A DNA stretch of 36,894 nt from Thermoplasmata archaeon. GTDB taxonomy: Archaea > Thermoplasmatota > Thermoplasmata > Lutacidiplasmatales > UBA184. The translations under genes were made by a program, and so were the position numbers. The notes beneath the pieces were generated by a model, which saw only the letters and a list, made by a program, of their open reading frames with translations, had not been told where the DNA came from and did no database searches. Shown here piece after piece: positions 14,942-23,256 of the stretch (positions are counted from its first letter, which is position 1; each line of letters starts with the position of its first letter). The DNA is taken from contig JAKIWO010000009.1 of assembly GCA_022749995.1 (NCBI GenBank), forward strand, positions 1 to 36,894, in the 5' to 3' direction.

Positions 14942-16363
14942 CTATCCGGCCCCACCGGTGGGCGGAGCACGGGCGGCCCGATAGGGAAGGAGCCGCGCGA
15001 ACGCCCAATCGACCACCTCCGAGAGTGCCGGGTGGATGTGCATGCCGTCGATGATCGGGGCCGCACTCCGGCTCGGGGTGTTGAGCAGCGTCACCACCTC
15101 CTGCACTAGGAGCGAGGCGTGCGGCCCGACAATGTGCGTGCCGAGGATCCGCAGCGAGTCCTTTTCCACCAGCGCCTTGCAGAAGCCGGTCGCGCCCATC
15201 GCTTGCCCTTTCACGGTCTGCTCCATCCGGCAGCGCCCGACCAACAGGCGATCGGGACCGACTTCGGAGAGTGCCTCGGGCTCGGTGAGCCCCACGCCCG
15301 CGACTTCTGGATCGGTGAACACGGCGTGAGGGACCGCATGGTAGTCGACGGCGGTCCGCGTCCCGTCGAGCGCGTTGTGCAGCACCACGGTGGCATCGTA
15401 GTTCGCCTTGTGCTTGAACGGAAACCTTCCGGTCGCGTCCCCCATCGCCCAAACGCCCGGCGCCGTGGTCTCGAGGAACTCGTTCACCCGGATCCAGCCC
15501 ACCGGAGTCTGGGAGACTCCGGCACGTTCCGGATGCAGGATGCCCGAGGTCGGCTCCCGGCCCGTGGCGACCAGGAGCCGGTCGACCTCCACGGAGCTCA
15601 GGTCGCCGGTATCCCGAGTGCGGTGGTGTACGGCGACGGACCCAGCGGAGGTGCGTTCAACGGCCAGCACCTCCTGATTGAGGCGCAGCCCGACGCGCTG
15701 ACCGAGAGCGCCGGCCACGAACTGCGAGACCTCAGGATCCTCGTCGGGCAGCAATCGGGAGTTGTGTCCGACCAGGGTGACCTGCGCGCCCATGGCGCTG
15801 AAGAAGTGTGCATACTCGCACGCGATGAACCCTCCCCCCAGGATCCCCAACCGGGCCGGGAGCTCCTCGAGTTGCAGGACCGTGTCGCTGGTCAGGAAAC
15901 CGGAATCGGCGAGGCCCGGAATCGAGGGGATCCGGGGCTGGGAGCCGGTGCACAGGAAGATCAGGGGCGCGGTCAACCGCTCTCCGGCGACCTCGAGCGT
16001 CGACGGTGCCACGAACTGCGCGGGCGCCCGGAAGTACGCCAGGTTCTCCGACGTGGAGAAGGTGTTCCCGGCCCGCTCGATGCCCGGGTCGACGCGGTGA
16101 TGCATGCGATGCATCACCTCGGCGAAGGACACAGAGCTCAGCGTGGAGTGGACGCCGAACTCCGCCGACCGCTCGAGCAGCCGGACCACGTCGGCGGGGT
16201 ACAGCAGCATCTTGGAGGGGATGCAGCCGCGGGTGAGGCAGATCCCCCCCGGCTCGTCCTTGTCGATGACGGCGAGCTTCGTGCGCGGGTTCCGCTCGAT
16301 CATCTCTTCGAGGATCGCGTAGACCGAGCCGCTCCCCACGGCGATGGCGTCGAAGCTCCGCAC
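14942..16363 (-). CDS. FAD-dependent pyridine nucleotide-disulfide oxidoreductase (dihydrolipoamide dehydrogenase/mycothione reductase-like)
   Basis: 473 residues, the normal length for this class-I flavoprotein disulfide reductase family. FAD site at the N-terminus (AVGSGSVYAI, slightly off the usual GxGxxG); redox disulfide CLTRGC at 42-47 followed by IPSK; NAD(P)-binding GILGGGFIACEYA in the middle; second FAD motif PGVWAMGDATG; dimer domain with HIHPALSEVV, whose His-Glu pair is the catalytic base of dihydrolipoamide dehydrogenases. The substrate (lipoamide, mycothiol, another thiol or a coenzyme) cannot be told from sequence; no lipoyl enzymes are nearby. GTG at 16363 lies 27 bases from a TATA element, so it is probably leaderless and transcribed alone. 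Confidence 0.88.
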   Translation of the reverse strand: MRSFDAIAVGSGSVYAILEEMIERNPRTKLAVIDKDEPGGICLTRGCIPSKMLLYPADVVRLLERSAEFGVHSTLSSVSFAEVMHRMHHRVDPGIERAGNTFSTSENLAYFRAPAQFVAPSTLEVAGERLTAPLIFLCTGSQPRIPSIPGLADSGFLTSDTVLQLEELPARLGILGGGFIACEYAHFFSAMGAQVTLVGHNSRLLPDEDPEVSQFVAGALGQRVGLRLNQEVLAVERTSAGSVAVHHRTRDTGDLSSVEVDRLLVATGREPTSGILHPERAGVSQTPVGWIRVNEFLETTAPGVWAMGDATGRFPFKHKANYDATVVLHNALDGTRTAVDYHAVPHAVFTDPEVAGVGLTEPEALSEVGPDRLLVGRCRMEQTVKGQAMGATGFCKALVEKDSLRILGTHIVGPHASLLVQEVVTLLNTPSRSAAPIIDGMHIHPALSEVVDWAFARLLPYRAARAPPTGGAG

Positions 16364-16385
16364 GGCCCGAACGAAACCTCCGCCG

Positions 16386-16395
16386 GCTTATCAGG
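16386..16395 (-). promoter_or_regulatory. TATA box of the flavoprotein gene
   Basis: Minus-strand CTGATAAGCC, centred 27 bases from the GTG at 16363. Its core GATAAGCC is identical to the box of the divergent mptA gene at 16474-16481. Confidence 0.55.
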
Positions 16396-16469
16396 GTGCG
16401 AACCCGCCGCGCCGGCCGACGTGAGTCGACGCGGCCGACGGGAGTGACTCCGGTGTAACCCCTCGCAAA

Positions 16470-16481
16470 GCAAGATAAGCC
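16470..16481 (+). promoter_or_regulatory. TATA box of mptA
   Basis: CAAGATAAGCC centred about 27 bases upstream of the ATG at 16502. It selects this ATG over the GTG at 16490. Confidence 0.55.
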
Positions 16482-16501
16482 GCGGCTGGGTGCACGGCGA
16501 G

Positions 16502-17413
16502 ATGAAAGACGTTCACGCGATGGCGCCGACCGCCGGGCGCCTCGACCTGCGCCGAGTCGGCGTGAGTGGCATCAAGAAGCCGCTCTCCATCCAGCGTCCC
16601 GACCGGGTCGTCACGATCTCCGCCTCGTTCTCGGTCGACGTGGACCTTCCGGCCAGCCGGAAAGGCTCCGACCTCTCCCGCAACGCCGAGCTGCTCGCGG
16701 AGGTGGTCGACTCGACCGCCACCTCGCCGGTCGAGAGCCTCGAGTCGGCCTGCCAGGCGATCGCCCGCGAGCTGCTGATGCGCCACCAGTACGCCACGCA
16801 GGCGCAGGTGGAGGCCTCCGGGACGTACTTCCGATCGCGCGGCATCTCCGAACGTCGCCGCAGTTTCGAGGATTACAAGATCCTCGCCGGTGCCCGTGCG
16901 ACCCGGGACTCCAACGGGGGCGAGCCGGAGCTGCACCGCATCATCGGGGGCGAGGCCGTGGGCATGACCGCCTGCCCGTGCGCGATGGAGACGGCCCGGG
17001 AGATCCTCGAGTCGGAGTTCCCGCTGCTCAAAGACCCGAGCTTCGCCAAGTTCCCCATCATCTCGCACAACCAGCGCAACCGGACCCGGTTGCTCTTCGA
17101 GGTGCATCCCGGGGTCAACATCGAGGTCGACCGGATCTTGGACGCGATCGAGGCGGCGCAGTCGAGCCCGACCTACGCGATCCTCAAGCGGCGGGACGAG
17201 GCGCAGGTGGTGCTCGACGCGCACCGCAATCCGAAGTTTGTCGAGGACGTCATGCGCGACCTCCTCTCGGGCGTCGTGGGCCGGTTCGCCGACCTGCCGG
17301 ACGAGACGCTCGTGATCGTCGAGACCGTGAGCGAGGAGTCGATCCACAAGTACGATGTCACGGCCTCCCACCGGATGCGGCTCGGCGAGCTACGACAACC
17401 CGCTCCGGCGTAA
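16502..17413 (+). CDS. mptA: GTP cyclohydrolase MptA (type IV, FolE2 family)
   Basis: About 303 residues. MptA opens GTP to 7,8-dihydroneopterin 2',3'-cyclic phosphate, the first step of archaeal methanopterin or tetrahydrofolate-type pterin synthesis; it is Fe(II)-dependent and related to bacterial GCYH-IB. Family signatures seen: GVSGIKKPLSI near the N-terminus, a middle VGMTACPCAMET block with the metal-site Cys, FPIISHNQRNRTRL and a C-terminal ESIHKYDVTASHRMRLGEL. Length fits the family. The ATG at 16502 is preferred over the GTG at 16490 because of TATA spacing. The next gene, an ABC permease, starts 21 bases after its stop, so the pterin enzyme may head a longer transcript. Confidence 0.93.
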   Translation: MKDVHAMAPTAGRLDLRRVGVSGIKKPLSIQRPDRVVTISASFSVDVDLPASRKGSDLSRNAELLAEVVDSTATSPVESLESACQAIARELLMRHQYATQAQVEASGTYFRSRGISERRRSFEDYKILAGARATRDSNGGEPELHRIIGGEAVGMTACPCAMETAREILESEFPLLKDPSFAKFPIISHNQRNRTRLLFEVHPGVNIEVDRILDAIEAAQSSPTYAILKRRDEAQVVLDAHRNPKFVEDVMRDLLSGVVGRFADLPDETLVIVETVSEESIHKYDVTASHRMRLGELRQPAPA

Positions 17414-17434
17414 TCGTTCCGGCCCGAGGGCTCC

Positions 17435-18742
17435 GTGCGGTACGCGCTGAACGCGCTGCGTCGGCGGCCCGCTCGCACGGCGCTTACCGCCGCCGGCATC
17501 GGCGTTGCCATCGCGCTGCTCGCCGTGCTGCTGGCGCTGTCGGCCGGGATCAACGGTAGCGCCGCCCAGCTCGCCCAATCGAGTGGGGTCGACCTGCTCG
17601 CCACGAGCGCGAACACGACGCTCTCCTCGGGGGGCTTCCCCCCCGTGCCCGGCGCCCACTCGCTTCCGGCCGCCATGCACCGGGCCGACCCGAACGTGGT
17701 GAGCGCAAGCCCCTGGCTCGTCAGTAGTGTGGTGTTCGCCAACACGTCGTTGCGTGCGGCGGTCAACGCCTCGCCGAACGGCTCGGCAGTTCCGGGGGGA
17801 TGGGGGCCGAGCGGCAGCGGCGCCGTGGGTTGGATACCGGCGGAGAACACGGGGATCGAGACGCCGACGCTCCTCTCCGGGCCCGGATTCGTGGACCCCA
17901 ACGACGCCCATTGGGCCAACGGCAGCTACACCGGCACCTCGAGCCGCTCCGTCGTGATCGATTCCGAGCTCGCCCGGCTACTTGCCGTCGGGCCGGGGGC
18001 GGAGGTCTGGGCTTCGCCCACCACGCCCGCCGGACCGTCCGACCTCGCCGGTTGGTTCGCCAACGCGACGTCGTTCACCGTCGTCGGGGTCAGCGGGCCG
18101 TTCTGGCTCGTGCCTTCGGCGCTCCTGTCGTTCTTCTATCTCTCCGACCTGCAGCAGCTCCTCGCTGGACCCGCGACGAGCGGCGACACCGCCTCGGTCG
18201 TCCTCATCCACCTGCACGACACCTCGAACGCCGGGGGCGATGCCTCGCGCCTCGCCGCCGCCTTCCCGGGGCTAACGCTGTTCACCGTGGGCGACATCCT
18301 GGGGGCTGTGCAGTCGGCGGTGAGCCTCTACCAGACCTTCGGGACGCTGATCGGCGCCATCGCACTCCTCGTCGCGTTCCTGTTCACCACCACGGTGCTG
18401 CTGATGAGCGTCGACGACCGCAGCTCGGAGATCGCACTCCTGCGGGCGATCGGCCACTCCCCCCGGTGGGTGGCGAGTACGGTCGCCCAGGAAGGGCTGC
18501 TCCTGTGCGGGATCGGGCTGGTGGTCGGGCTCCCACTCGGATTTGTCCTCTCGAGCGCCTTGAACAACTTCCTGCGCGGGCTCCTGCCCGGTCTGCCCGG
18601 CAGCTTCTCCTTTGTTGCGTTCAATGGTGGCGTCGTGGCGGTCGCGATCGCGCAGGCGCTCGCCGTGGGCCTGCTCGCGTGCGCCCTCCCGGTTGCCCAA
18701 ACGCTCGGCCGGCCGATCGCCGAGGAGCTGCGCGCGCCATGA
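17435..18742 (+). CDS. ABC transporter permease, FtsX/MacB type (1)
   Basis: 435 residues with the MacB/FtsX layout: an N-terminal membrane helix (about 15-40, TALTAAGIGVAIALLAVLLALSAG), a large extracellular domain of about 250 residues rich in Asn/Ser/Gly, then three C-terminal helices (IGAIALLVAFLFTTTVLLM, LLLCGIGLVVGLPLGFVL, AVAIAQALAVGLLACALP). Between the first two is EIALLRAIGHSPRWVA, the cytoplasmic coupling helix of this family. These permeases do not import; they use ATPase-driven motion to export or extract substrates or to signal across the membrane. The GTG at 17435 starts directly before the first helix. The stop overlaps the next ATG as ATGA. Confidence 0.85.
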   Translation: MRYALNALRRRPARTALTAAGIGVAIALLAVLLALSAGINGSAAQLAQSSGVDLLATSANTTLSSGGFPPVPGAHSLPAAMHRADPNVVSASPWLVSSVVFANTSLRAAVNASPNGSAVPGGWGPSGSGAVGWIPAENTGIETPTLLSGPGFVDPNDAHWANGSYTGTSSRSVVIDSELARLLAVGPGAEVWASPTTPAGPSDLAGWFANATSFTVVGVSGPFWLVPSALLSFFYLSDLQQLLAGPATSGDTASVVLIHLHDTSNAGGDASRLAAAFPGLTLFTVGDILGAVQSAVSLYQTFGTLIGAIALLVAFLFTTTVLLMSVDDRSSEIALLRAIGHSPRWVASTVAQEGLLLCGIGLVVGLPLGFVLSSALNNFLRGLLPGLPGSFSFVAFNGGVVAVAIAQALAVGLLACALPVAQTLGRPIAEELRAP

Positions 18743-19986
18743 GCTGGCGCCAGGCCGGCCGCGAGCTACGCCACCTCCGGTTCCAAACTGCCCTCGCTCT
18801 GTGCGCGATCGCTGTGGCCGTGGCGCTGCCGGTCGTCCTGCTCTCGGTGGGCGGCGGGGTCGTCGCGCACGAGCTCGACGCCTTGCAGCACTCCGGTTTC
18901 CAGATCGTCGTCGGGGCCTCGGGGCTCCACGGAATCTCCTCCACCCACACGCTGAGTTCGCGCATCGGGGCGCTCGCCAACGTCCGTGCCTCCTCGCCGT
19001 TGCTGTCCCTGCCGCTCACCGTTTTCCTGCCCGGCGGAGGCGAGGCTCCGGTCCTGGCCGAGGGCGTGATTCCGGGTCCGTTCCTGGCAACGGCCTCGCC
19101 CCAGGAGTCCGGGCTGTTCCCCCAGCCGTTGCCGCTCGGGGACCCCACCGATTCCGTTCACTTCGCGAACGGAACCTATCGCGGGCCCGCCACCAACTCG
19201 ATCCTGCTCTCGAGTCCGCTCGCGACCGCCCGGGGGATCGGCACGGGAGATCGGATTGGCCTGTCGGCGTCGGGGAATCGCTCCCAGACGACCGAGTTCA
19301 ACGTGACGGGCACCTTCGGCCTGCCGCCGAGCCTGCTGGGACCCACCGGGGCGTTCGTGGCCATTCTTCCCCTCTCGGACCTGCAGCTGCGGTCGGGAAC
19401 GGCGCTCAGCGGTTCCGGAGCCCTGATCGACGGGTCCGACTCGATCGAAGTCGCGCTCTCTGGATCCGCCGCCTCCGACTCCGGTGCGGTGGCGAGCGTG
19501 GCTTCGGCGATCCAGGGTCTCGTCCCCTACTACGATGTCGCGACGCAGGACCAGCAGGTGGCCGCCCTGCTGGACGCGGAGTCCGTGCTCACGGGATTCT
19601 ATCTGGCCCTGTCCTCCTTCTCCCTCGCGATCGGGTTCGTGTTCCTCGGCGTCCTGCTCGTCCGGCGCGTCGAGGCCCTGCGGGCCCCCATCGCGCTGCG
19701 CAGGGCCGTGGGGGTACCGGCCCGCTCTCTCGCCGGCGAGTTCGCTCGCACGGCGGTGGCGCTCGGTGCCGGCGGCGCGGCGCTCGGGGTGGTCGCCGGG
19801 ATCGTGGTGGTGCGCGTACTTGCGGCCTACGGATCCCCCGCGGTCTCGGCCGTGGCGCAGCTCGCCGTCTTCGATCCGGTGCAGCTCCTCGGGATCGCCG
19901 CGGCCGTGGTGGCTGTGGCGATGCTGCTCAGCCTCGCCGCGACGCGCGCCGCGTTACGACTGTCCATTCCGGAGGCGCTGCGGTGA
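18739..19986 (+). CDS. ABC transporter permease, FtsX/MacB type (2)
   Basis: About 415 residues from the ATG at 18739, which overlaps the stop of permease 1. Same build: N-terminal helix (about 15-37, LALCAIAVAVALPVVLLSVGGGV), an extracellular domain through about residue 280, and three C-terminal helices (FYLALSSFSLAIGFVFLGVLLV, ALGAGGAALGVVAGIVVVRVL, LLGIAAAVVAVAMLLSLAA) with coupling segment ALRRAVGVPARSLAGEF. Permeases 1 and 2 are distinct in sequence, so the transporter is probably a heterodimer. The open frame extends upstream to 17800 inside permease 1, but that part is an Arg-rich shadow. The TGA at 19984-19986 overlaps the GTG of the ATPase. Confidence 0.85.
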   Translation: MSWRQAGRELRHLRFQTALALCAIAVAVALPVVLLSVGGGVVAHELDALQHSGFQIVVGASGLHGISSTHTLSSRIGALANVRASSPLLSLPLTVFLPGGGEAPVLAEGVIPGPFLATASPQESGLFPQPLPLGDPTDSVHFANGTYRGPATNSILLSSPLATARGIGTGDRIGLSASGNRSQTTEFNVTGTFGLPPSLLGPTGAFVAILPLSDLQLRSGTALSGSGALIDGSDSIEVALSGSAASDSGAVASVASAIQGLVPYYDVATQDQQVAALLDAESVLTGFYLALSSFSLAIGFVFLGVLLVRRVEALRAPIALRRAVGVPARSLAGEFARTAVALGAGGAALGVVAGIVVVRVLAAYGSPAVSAVAQLAVFDPVQLLGIAAAVVAVAMLLSLAATRAALRLSIPEALR

Positions 19987-20678
19987 GCGAGGCCGAGGCG
20001 CCGGTCGCCGAGCTCGTGGCCGTGCGCAAGGAGTACACCGCCGGCGCGGTCACGGCGCTAGCGGGTGTGTCCCTACAGGTCGGGCGCTCGACCTTCCTCT
20101 CGTTGGAGGGACCGTCCGGTTGCGGGAAGACCTCTCTCCTCAACCTGCTCGGCCTGCTCGACGTGCCGAGCTCGGGTTCGGTGCGCTGGAACGGGCGCGA
20201 CGCCGGCCGACTTCCGGAGCGGGAGCGGGCTCGGCTGCGCCTGGCGGGAGTCGGGTTCATCTTCCAGCGGTTCCATCTGTTGCCGACCTTGACCGCCGCC
20301 CAGAACGTCGAACTCCCGCTGCGGGCGATCCGTCGTCCGGCCGCCCAGCGGGAGCGCCGCGTGGCCGAGCTGCTGGATCGGGTCGGCCTGACCGCTCGGG
20401 CCCAGGCGTACCCCCACCAGCTCTCCGGGGGCGAGGAGCAGCGCGTGGCGGTCGCGAGGGCGCTCGCGAACGGGCCGGGGCTATTGCTCGCCGATGAGCC
20501 CACCGGCGAGCTCGACCGGGCCAGCGCCGACACGGTACTCGATCTGTTGGTGTCGGCGCACCGAGACTCGGGCGCCGCGCTGGTCGTCGTGACACACAAT
20601 CCCGAGGTTGCGGCCCGGGCCCAGCGGCACCTCGTCATGCGGGACGGCCGGATCCTCTCCGATTCCGCCGCGGAGTAG
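19983..20678 (+). CDS. ABC transporter ATPase, LolD/MacB type
   Basis: About 231 residues, one nucleotide-binding domain. Walker A GPSGCGKTS (about 44-52), Q-loop IFQRFHLLPTLTAAQNV, signature LSGGEEQRVAVARAL, Walker B LLLADEPTGELD and switch His VVTHNPEVA. LFQ/HLLPTLTA..NVELPL and EPTGELD are typical of the LolD/MacB/FtsE subfamily and fit the two preceding permeases. The GTG at 19983 overlaps the previous stop as GTGA, indicating translational coupling. The frame is open upstream to 18612, but only the part from 19983 resembles an ATPase. Exported substrate unknown. Confidence 0.92.
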   Translation: MSEAEAPVAELVAVRKEYTAGAVTALAGVSLQVGRSTFLSLEGPSGCGKTSLLNLLGLLDVPSSGSVRWNGRDAGRLPERERARLRLAGVGFIFQRFHLLPTLTAAQNVELPLRAIRRPAAQRERRVAELLDRVGLTARAQAYPHQLSGGEEQRVAVARALANGPGLLLADEPTGELDRASADTVLDLLVSAHRDSGAALVVVTHNPEVAARAQRHLVMRDGRILSDSAAE

Positions 20679-20681
20679 GCC

Positions 20682-22457
20682 ATGGCCCGTATCGCCATCC
20701 TCCTAGAGGACCGCTGTCATCCCACCGAGTGTCAGTGGGAGTGCGCGAGCTACTGTCCGGTGAACCGGATGGGCCAGGAGTGCATCGTCAAAGGTCCCTC
20801 GGGCCAGCCGATCATCTCCGAGACGCTCTGCATTGGCTGCGGCATCTGCATCCACAAGTGCCCCTTCGACGCGATCAAGATCCTCAACACGCCTCAAGCG
20901 GACGAGGCGGAGATCGTCCATCGGTACGGGTACAACGGATTCCGGCTCTATCGGCTCCCGCTCCCGCCGACGACGGGCATCACCGGCCTGCTGGGGCGCA
21001 ACGGGATCGGTAAGTCGACGGCCCTGCGGGTGCTCGCCGGCACCGAAGTGCCCAATCTAGGGGACTGGGAACATCCCGCGGGCTGGTCCGCCGTTCTCCG
21101 CCGATTCAAGGGCACCCAGCTCGCGACGCACTTTGCTCGGGTCCAGAAGGGGGAGCTCCGGACCGCGATGAAACCGCAGTACGTCGACAAGCTGGCGGAG
21201 GGGTCCGAGACCGCCGCGGGGTTCCTCGAGGCCCAGGGTGCGGCGGGGAGGCAGGCGCTCGCAGAGTTCGGTCTCGAGTCCAAGGCCGGGCAGAAGTTGA
21301 GCGAGCTCTCGGGGGGGGAGCTGCAGCTGCTAGCGATCGCGCGGACGATCTCCACCGACGCCGACCTGTACCTGCTCGACGAGCCGTCGAGCTACCTCGA
21401 TATCGTCCACCGGCTCCAGGTTGCGCGACGGCTACGGCGCCTCGGGGAATCGAAGAGCGTCCTCGTGGTGGAGCACGACCTGGCCATGCTCGACTACCTG
21501 TCCGATACGGCCCACCTCCTCTACGGTGAGGAGGCCGCGTTCGGGGTCGTGACGCACCCGATGCCCACCCGGGGGGCGATCAACACGTACCTCGGCGGGT
21601 ACCTCCGGGACGAGAACGTCCGGTTCCGCGAGGTGCCGGTGCGATTCATCTCCCATCCCCCGAAGCTCCCGACCCAGCGGCGGGTCGCCGTCCGGTATGG
21701 TCCCCTGGAGAAGCGGTTCCCCGCCTTCCGATTGACTACCTCCGGCGGAGAGTTGGCGCGGGGCGAAACGATCGGCATCGTGGGCCCGAACGCGACGGGG
21801 AAGACCACCTTCGTACGGATGCTCGCAGGAGCGGAAACGCCGACGACGGGAACCGCGCCCAAGGGTGTGACGGTGAGCTACAAGCCGCAGTACCTCAAGG
21901 CGACGCAGAGCGCAAGCCTGCGCGAGCGCATGGTCACGCTGGCGGGCGATCCGGCGTTCGACCTGGGGCTGTTCGAGCGGGAGCTGGTGCCATCACTGCA
22001 CCTGGACGGCATCTTGGATGTCGCGCTCACCGACCTCTCCGGCGGCGAGCTGCAGCGCGCGGCGGTGGCCCTCGCGCTCGCTCGACCCGCCGCGCTCTAT
22101 CTCCTCGACGAGCCCTCCGCGTACCTCGACGCGGACGAACGGATGGCGATGGCCCGGGTCATCCGCCGACAGGTGGAGCGCCAGGCGTGCACGGCGCTCG
22201 TCGTCGACCACGACGTGTACTTCCTCGACTTGGCCTGCGACGGGCTGCTGGTTTTCCGGTCGGAAGAGGACGGGGCTGCTGGGAACGGTGAGGGCCCGTT
22301 CGCCATGCGCGAAGGGATGAACCGGCTGCTCACCCAGATCCAGATCACGTTCCGGCGCGACCCGGATACGCTCCGTCCAAGAATCAACCGGGAGGGCTCG
22401 GCGCTCGACCGCGAGCAGCGGGAGCGCGGGGAGTACTACTACGACGCGGCCGCGTGA
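20682..22457 (+). CDS. abcE1: ABCE1/Rli1 ribosome recycling ATPase
   Basis: 591 residues, full length for the family. It splits terminated ribosomes into subunits. The N-terminal Fe-S domain has two [4Fe-4S] clusters: CHPTECQWECASYCP region (about 12-27) and CIGCGICIHKCPF (about 51-63). NBD1: Walker A GRNGIGKST, signature LSGGELQLLAIAR, Walker B LLDEPSSYLD. NBD2: Walker A GPNATGKTT, signature LSGGELQRAAVAL, Walker B LLDEPSAYLD, with the hinge between. It begins 3 bases after the stop of the exporter ATPase and is probably read through from the same transcript. It is one of the main cytosolic Fe-S clients, which connects it to the suf genes downstream. Confidence 0.97.
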   Translation: MARIAILLEDRCHPTECQWECASYCPVNRMGQECIVKGPSGQPIISETLCIGCGICIHKCPFDAIKILNTPQADEAEIVHRYGYNGFRLYRLPLPPTTGITGLLGRNGIGKSTALRVLAGTEVPNLGDWEHPAGWSAVLRRFKGTQLATHFARVQKGELRTAMKPQYVDKLAEGSETAAGFLEAQGAAGRQALAEFGLESKAGQKLSELSGGELQLLAIARTISTDADLYLLDEPSSYLDIVHRLQVARRLRRLGESKSVLVVEHDLAMLDYLSDTAHLLYGEEAAFGVVTHPMPTRGAINTYLGGYLRDENVRFREVPVRFISHPPKLPTQRRVAVRYGPLEKRFPAFRLTTSGGELARGETIGIVGPNATGKTTFVRMLAGAETPTTGTAPKGVTVSYKPQYLKATQSASLRERMVTLAGDPAFDLGLFERELVPSLHLDGILDVALTDLSGGELQRAAVALALARPAALYLLDEPSAYLDADERMAMARVIRRQVERQACTALVVDHDVYFLDLACDGLLVFRSEEDGAAGNGEGPFAMREGMNRLLTQIQITFRRDPDTLRPRINREGSALDREQRERGEYYYDAAA

Positions 22458-22475
22458 AGGCTAGCCCGCTCCGAG

Positions 22476-22493
22476 GCTCGGAGGGGACCGAGC
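22476..22493. terminator. Hairpin just after abcE1
   Basis: GCTCGG, loop AGGGGA, CCGAGC: a 6-bp perfect stem 18 bases after the abcE1 stop. No T-run follows. The rest of the gap to 22683 shows no tRNA-like or coding signal. Confidence 0.25.
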
Positions 22494-22641
22494 GTTGGTC
22501 CGCCTTGACGAGCCACTCGAGCACCATCGCGCCTAACACGCAGACGCACGAGTCTACGGTCCCCTTAGCCTGCGTTGGCCTATTGTGTCGAACCAGCCAC
22601 CGCGTGTGGCGTCCGGTCGCCGGGGCGCGGGCCGAGAATCC

Positions 22642-22676
22642 ATAACTATCGGTGGGGTTCATTCCCGACGGAGGAG
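22642..22676 (+). promoter_or_regulatory. TATA box and ribosome binding site of the PH-like membrane protein gene
   Basis: ATAACTA at 22642-22648 is centred 25 bases before GGAGGAG at 22670-22676, which lies 7 bases upstream of the GTG at 22684. The transcript would thus begin at the ribosome binding site, giving a very short leader. This decides the start at 22684 over the in-frame one at 22585. Confidence 0.5.
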
Positions 22677-22683
22677 CCGACAG

Positions 22684-23235
22684 GTGACTGGGGCGCGGCT
22701 AGGAAAGGACAGTGGGTTGGCCGGGACGCCGCCCAACTCGCTCATCTTCCGCATGCCCGCGGCCAAGTCGATGGGGGTGATCGTGTTCTACATCCTCCTC
22801 ATGCTCATCGTGCTCGGCGCGGAATTCTACAGCCCCTCCGCGAGCTACGTGCCGTACCTGTACCCTCTGCTCGAGATCGTGCTGCTCCTGTTCCTGCTGC
22901 GGTACGCCACGACGGGGTACCGGGTGGATGGCGCCAGCCTGTACGCCTCCCGGATTCTAGGCGGCCGCCGGATCCCCCTCGAGCAGATCCGGAAGATCCA
23001 GTACGCGAACCTCCGCGAACTGGGTCCCATGGGGATCACGATGTCCTTCGGATGGCGTGGCCGGGGCTGGAGCCCCACCGTCGGCAAGATGGACTCCATC
23101 TCAACCGTCAGTCGCGGGCTGCTCGTCACCGCTGGCGAAGTTCCGATATTCATCTCCCCCGTGGACGCGATCGGCTTCCGTCGCGAGCTGTCGCGGCGGG
23201 TCCGGTCGGCGCCCGGCGGAGAGCTCTCGGAATAG
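22684..23235 (+). CDS. Small membrane protein with a bacterial-type PH domain
   Basis: About 183 residues from the GTG at 22684. Two membrane helices (MGVIVFYILLMLIVLGAEF and YLYPLLEIVLLLFLLRYA) are followed by a cytoplasmic beta-rich domain: GYRVDGASLYASRILGGRRIPLEQIRKIQYANL and VPIFISPVDAIGFRRELSRRV. The pattern of a strand pair, R.IPLEQI.KI, a Trp/Gly-rich turn and a final FRREL helix matches the bPH (DUF304/bPH_2-like) fold found in bacteria and archaea. Function in archaea is not established; these proteins are assumed to bind membranes or partners. No operon partner: the next gene is convergent with 21 bases between stops. Confidence 0.65.
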   Translation: MTGARLGKDSGLAGTPPNSLIFRMPAAKSMGVIVFYILLMLIVLGAEFYSPSASYVPYLYPLLEIVLLLFLLRYATTGYRVDGASLYASRILGGRRIPLEQIRKIQYANLRELGPMGITMSFGWRGRGWSPTVGKMDSISTVSRGLLVTAGEVPIFISPVDAIGFRRELSRRVRSAPGGELSE

Positions 23236-23256
23236 CGAACGGGGACGCTGGGTGGC

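Noticed and set aside
17800-18738. Long upstream part of the permease 2 frame
   Set aside because: It overlaps permease 1 in another frame and is Arg-rich without membrane helices; the real gene begins at ATG 18739.
18612-19982. Long upstream part of the ABC ATPase frame
   Set aside because: Arg/Gly/Pro-rich shadow of permease 2; ATPase homology begins after GTG 19983.
22458-22683. Possible tRNA or structured RNA after abcE1
   Set aside because: A GGTTCGA string occurs on the minus strand, but the flanking bases do not pair into a T-arm and no acceptor or anticodon stem could be drawn.
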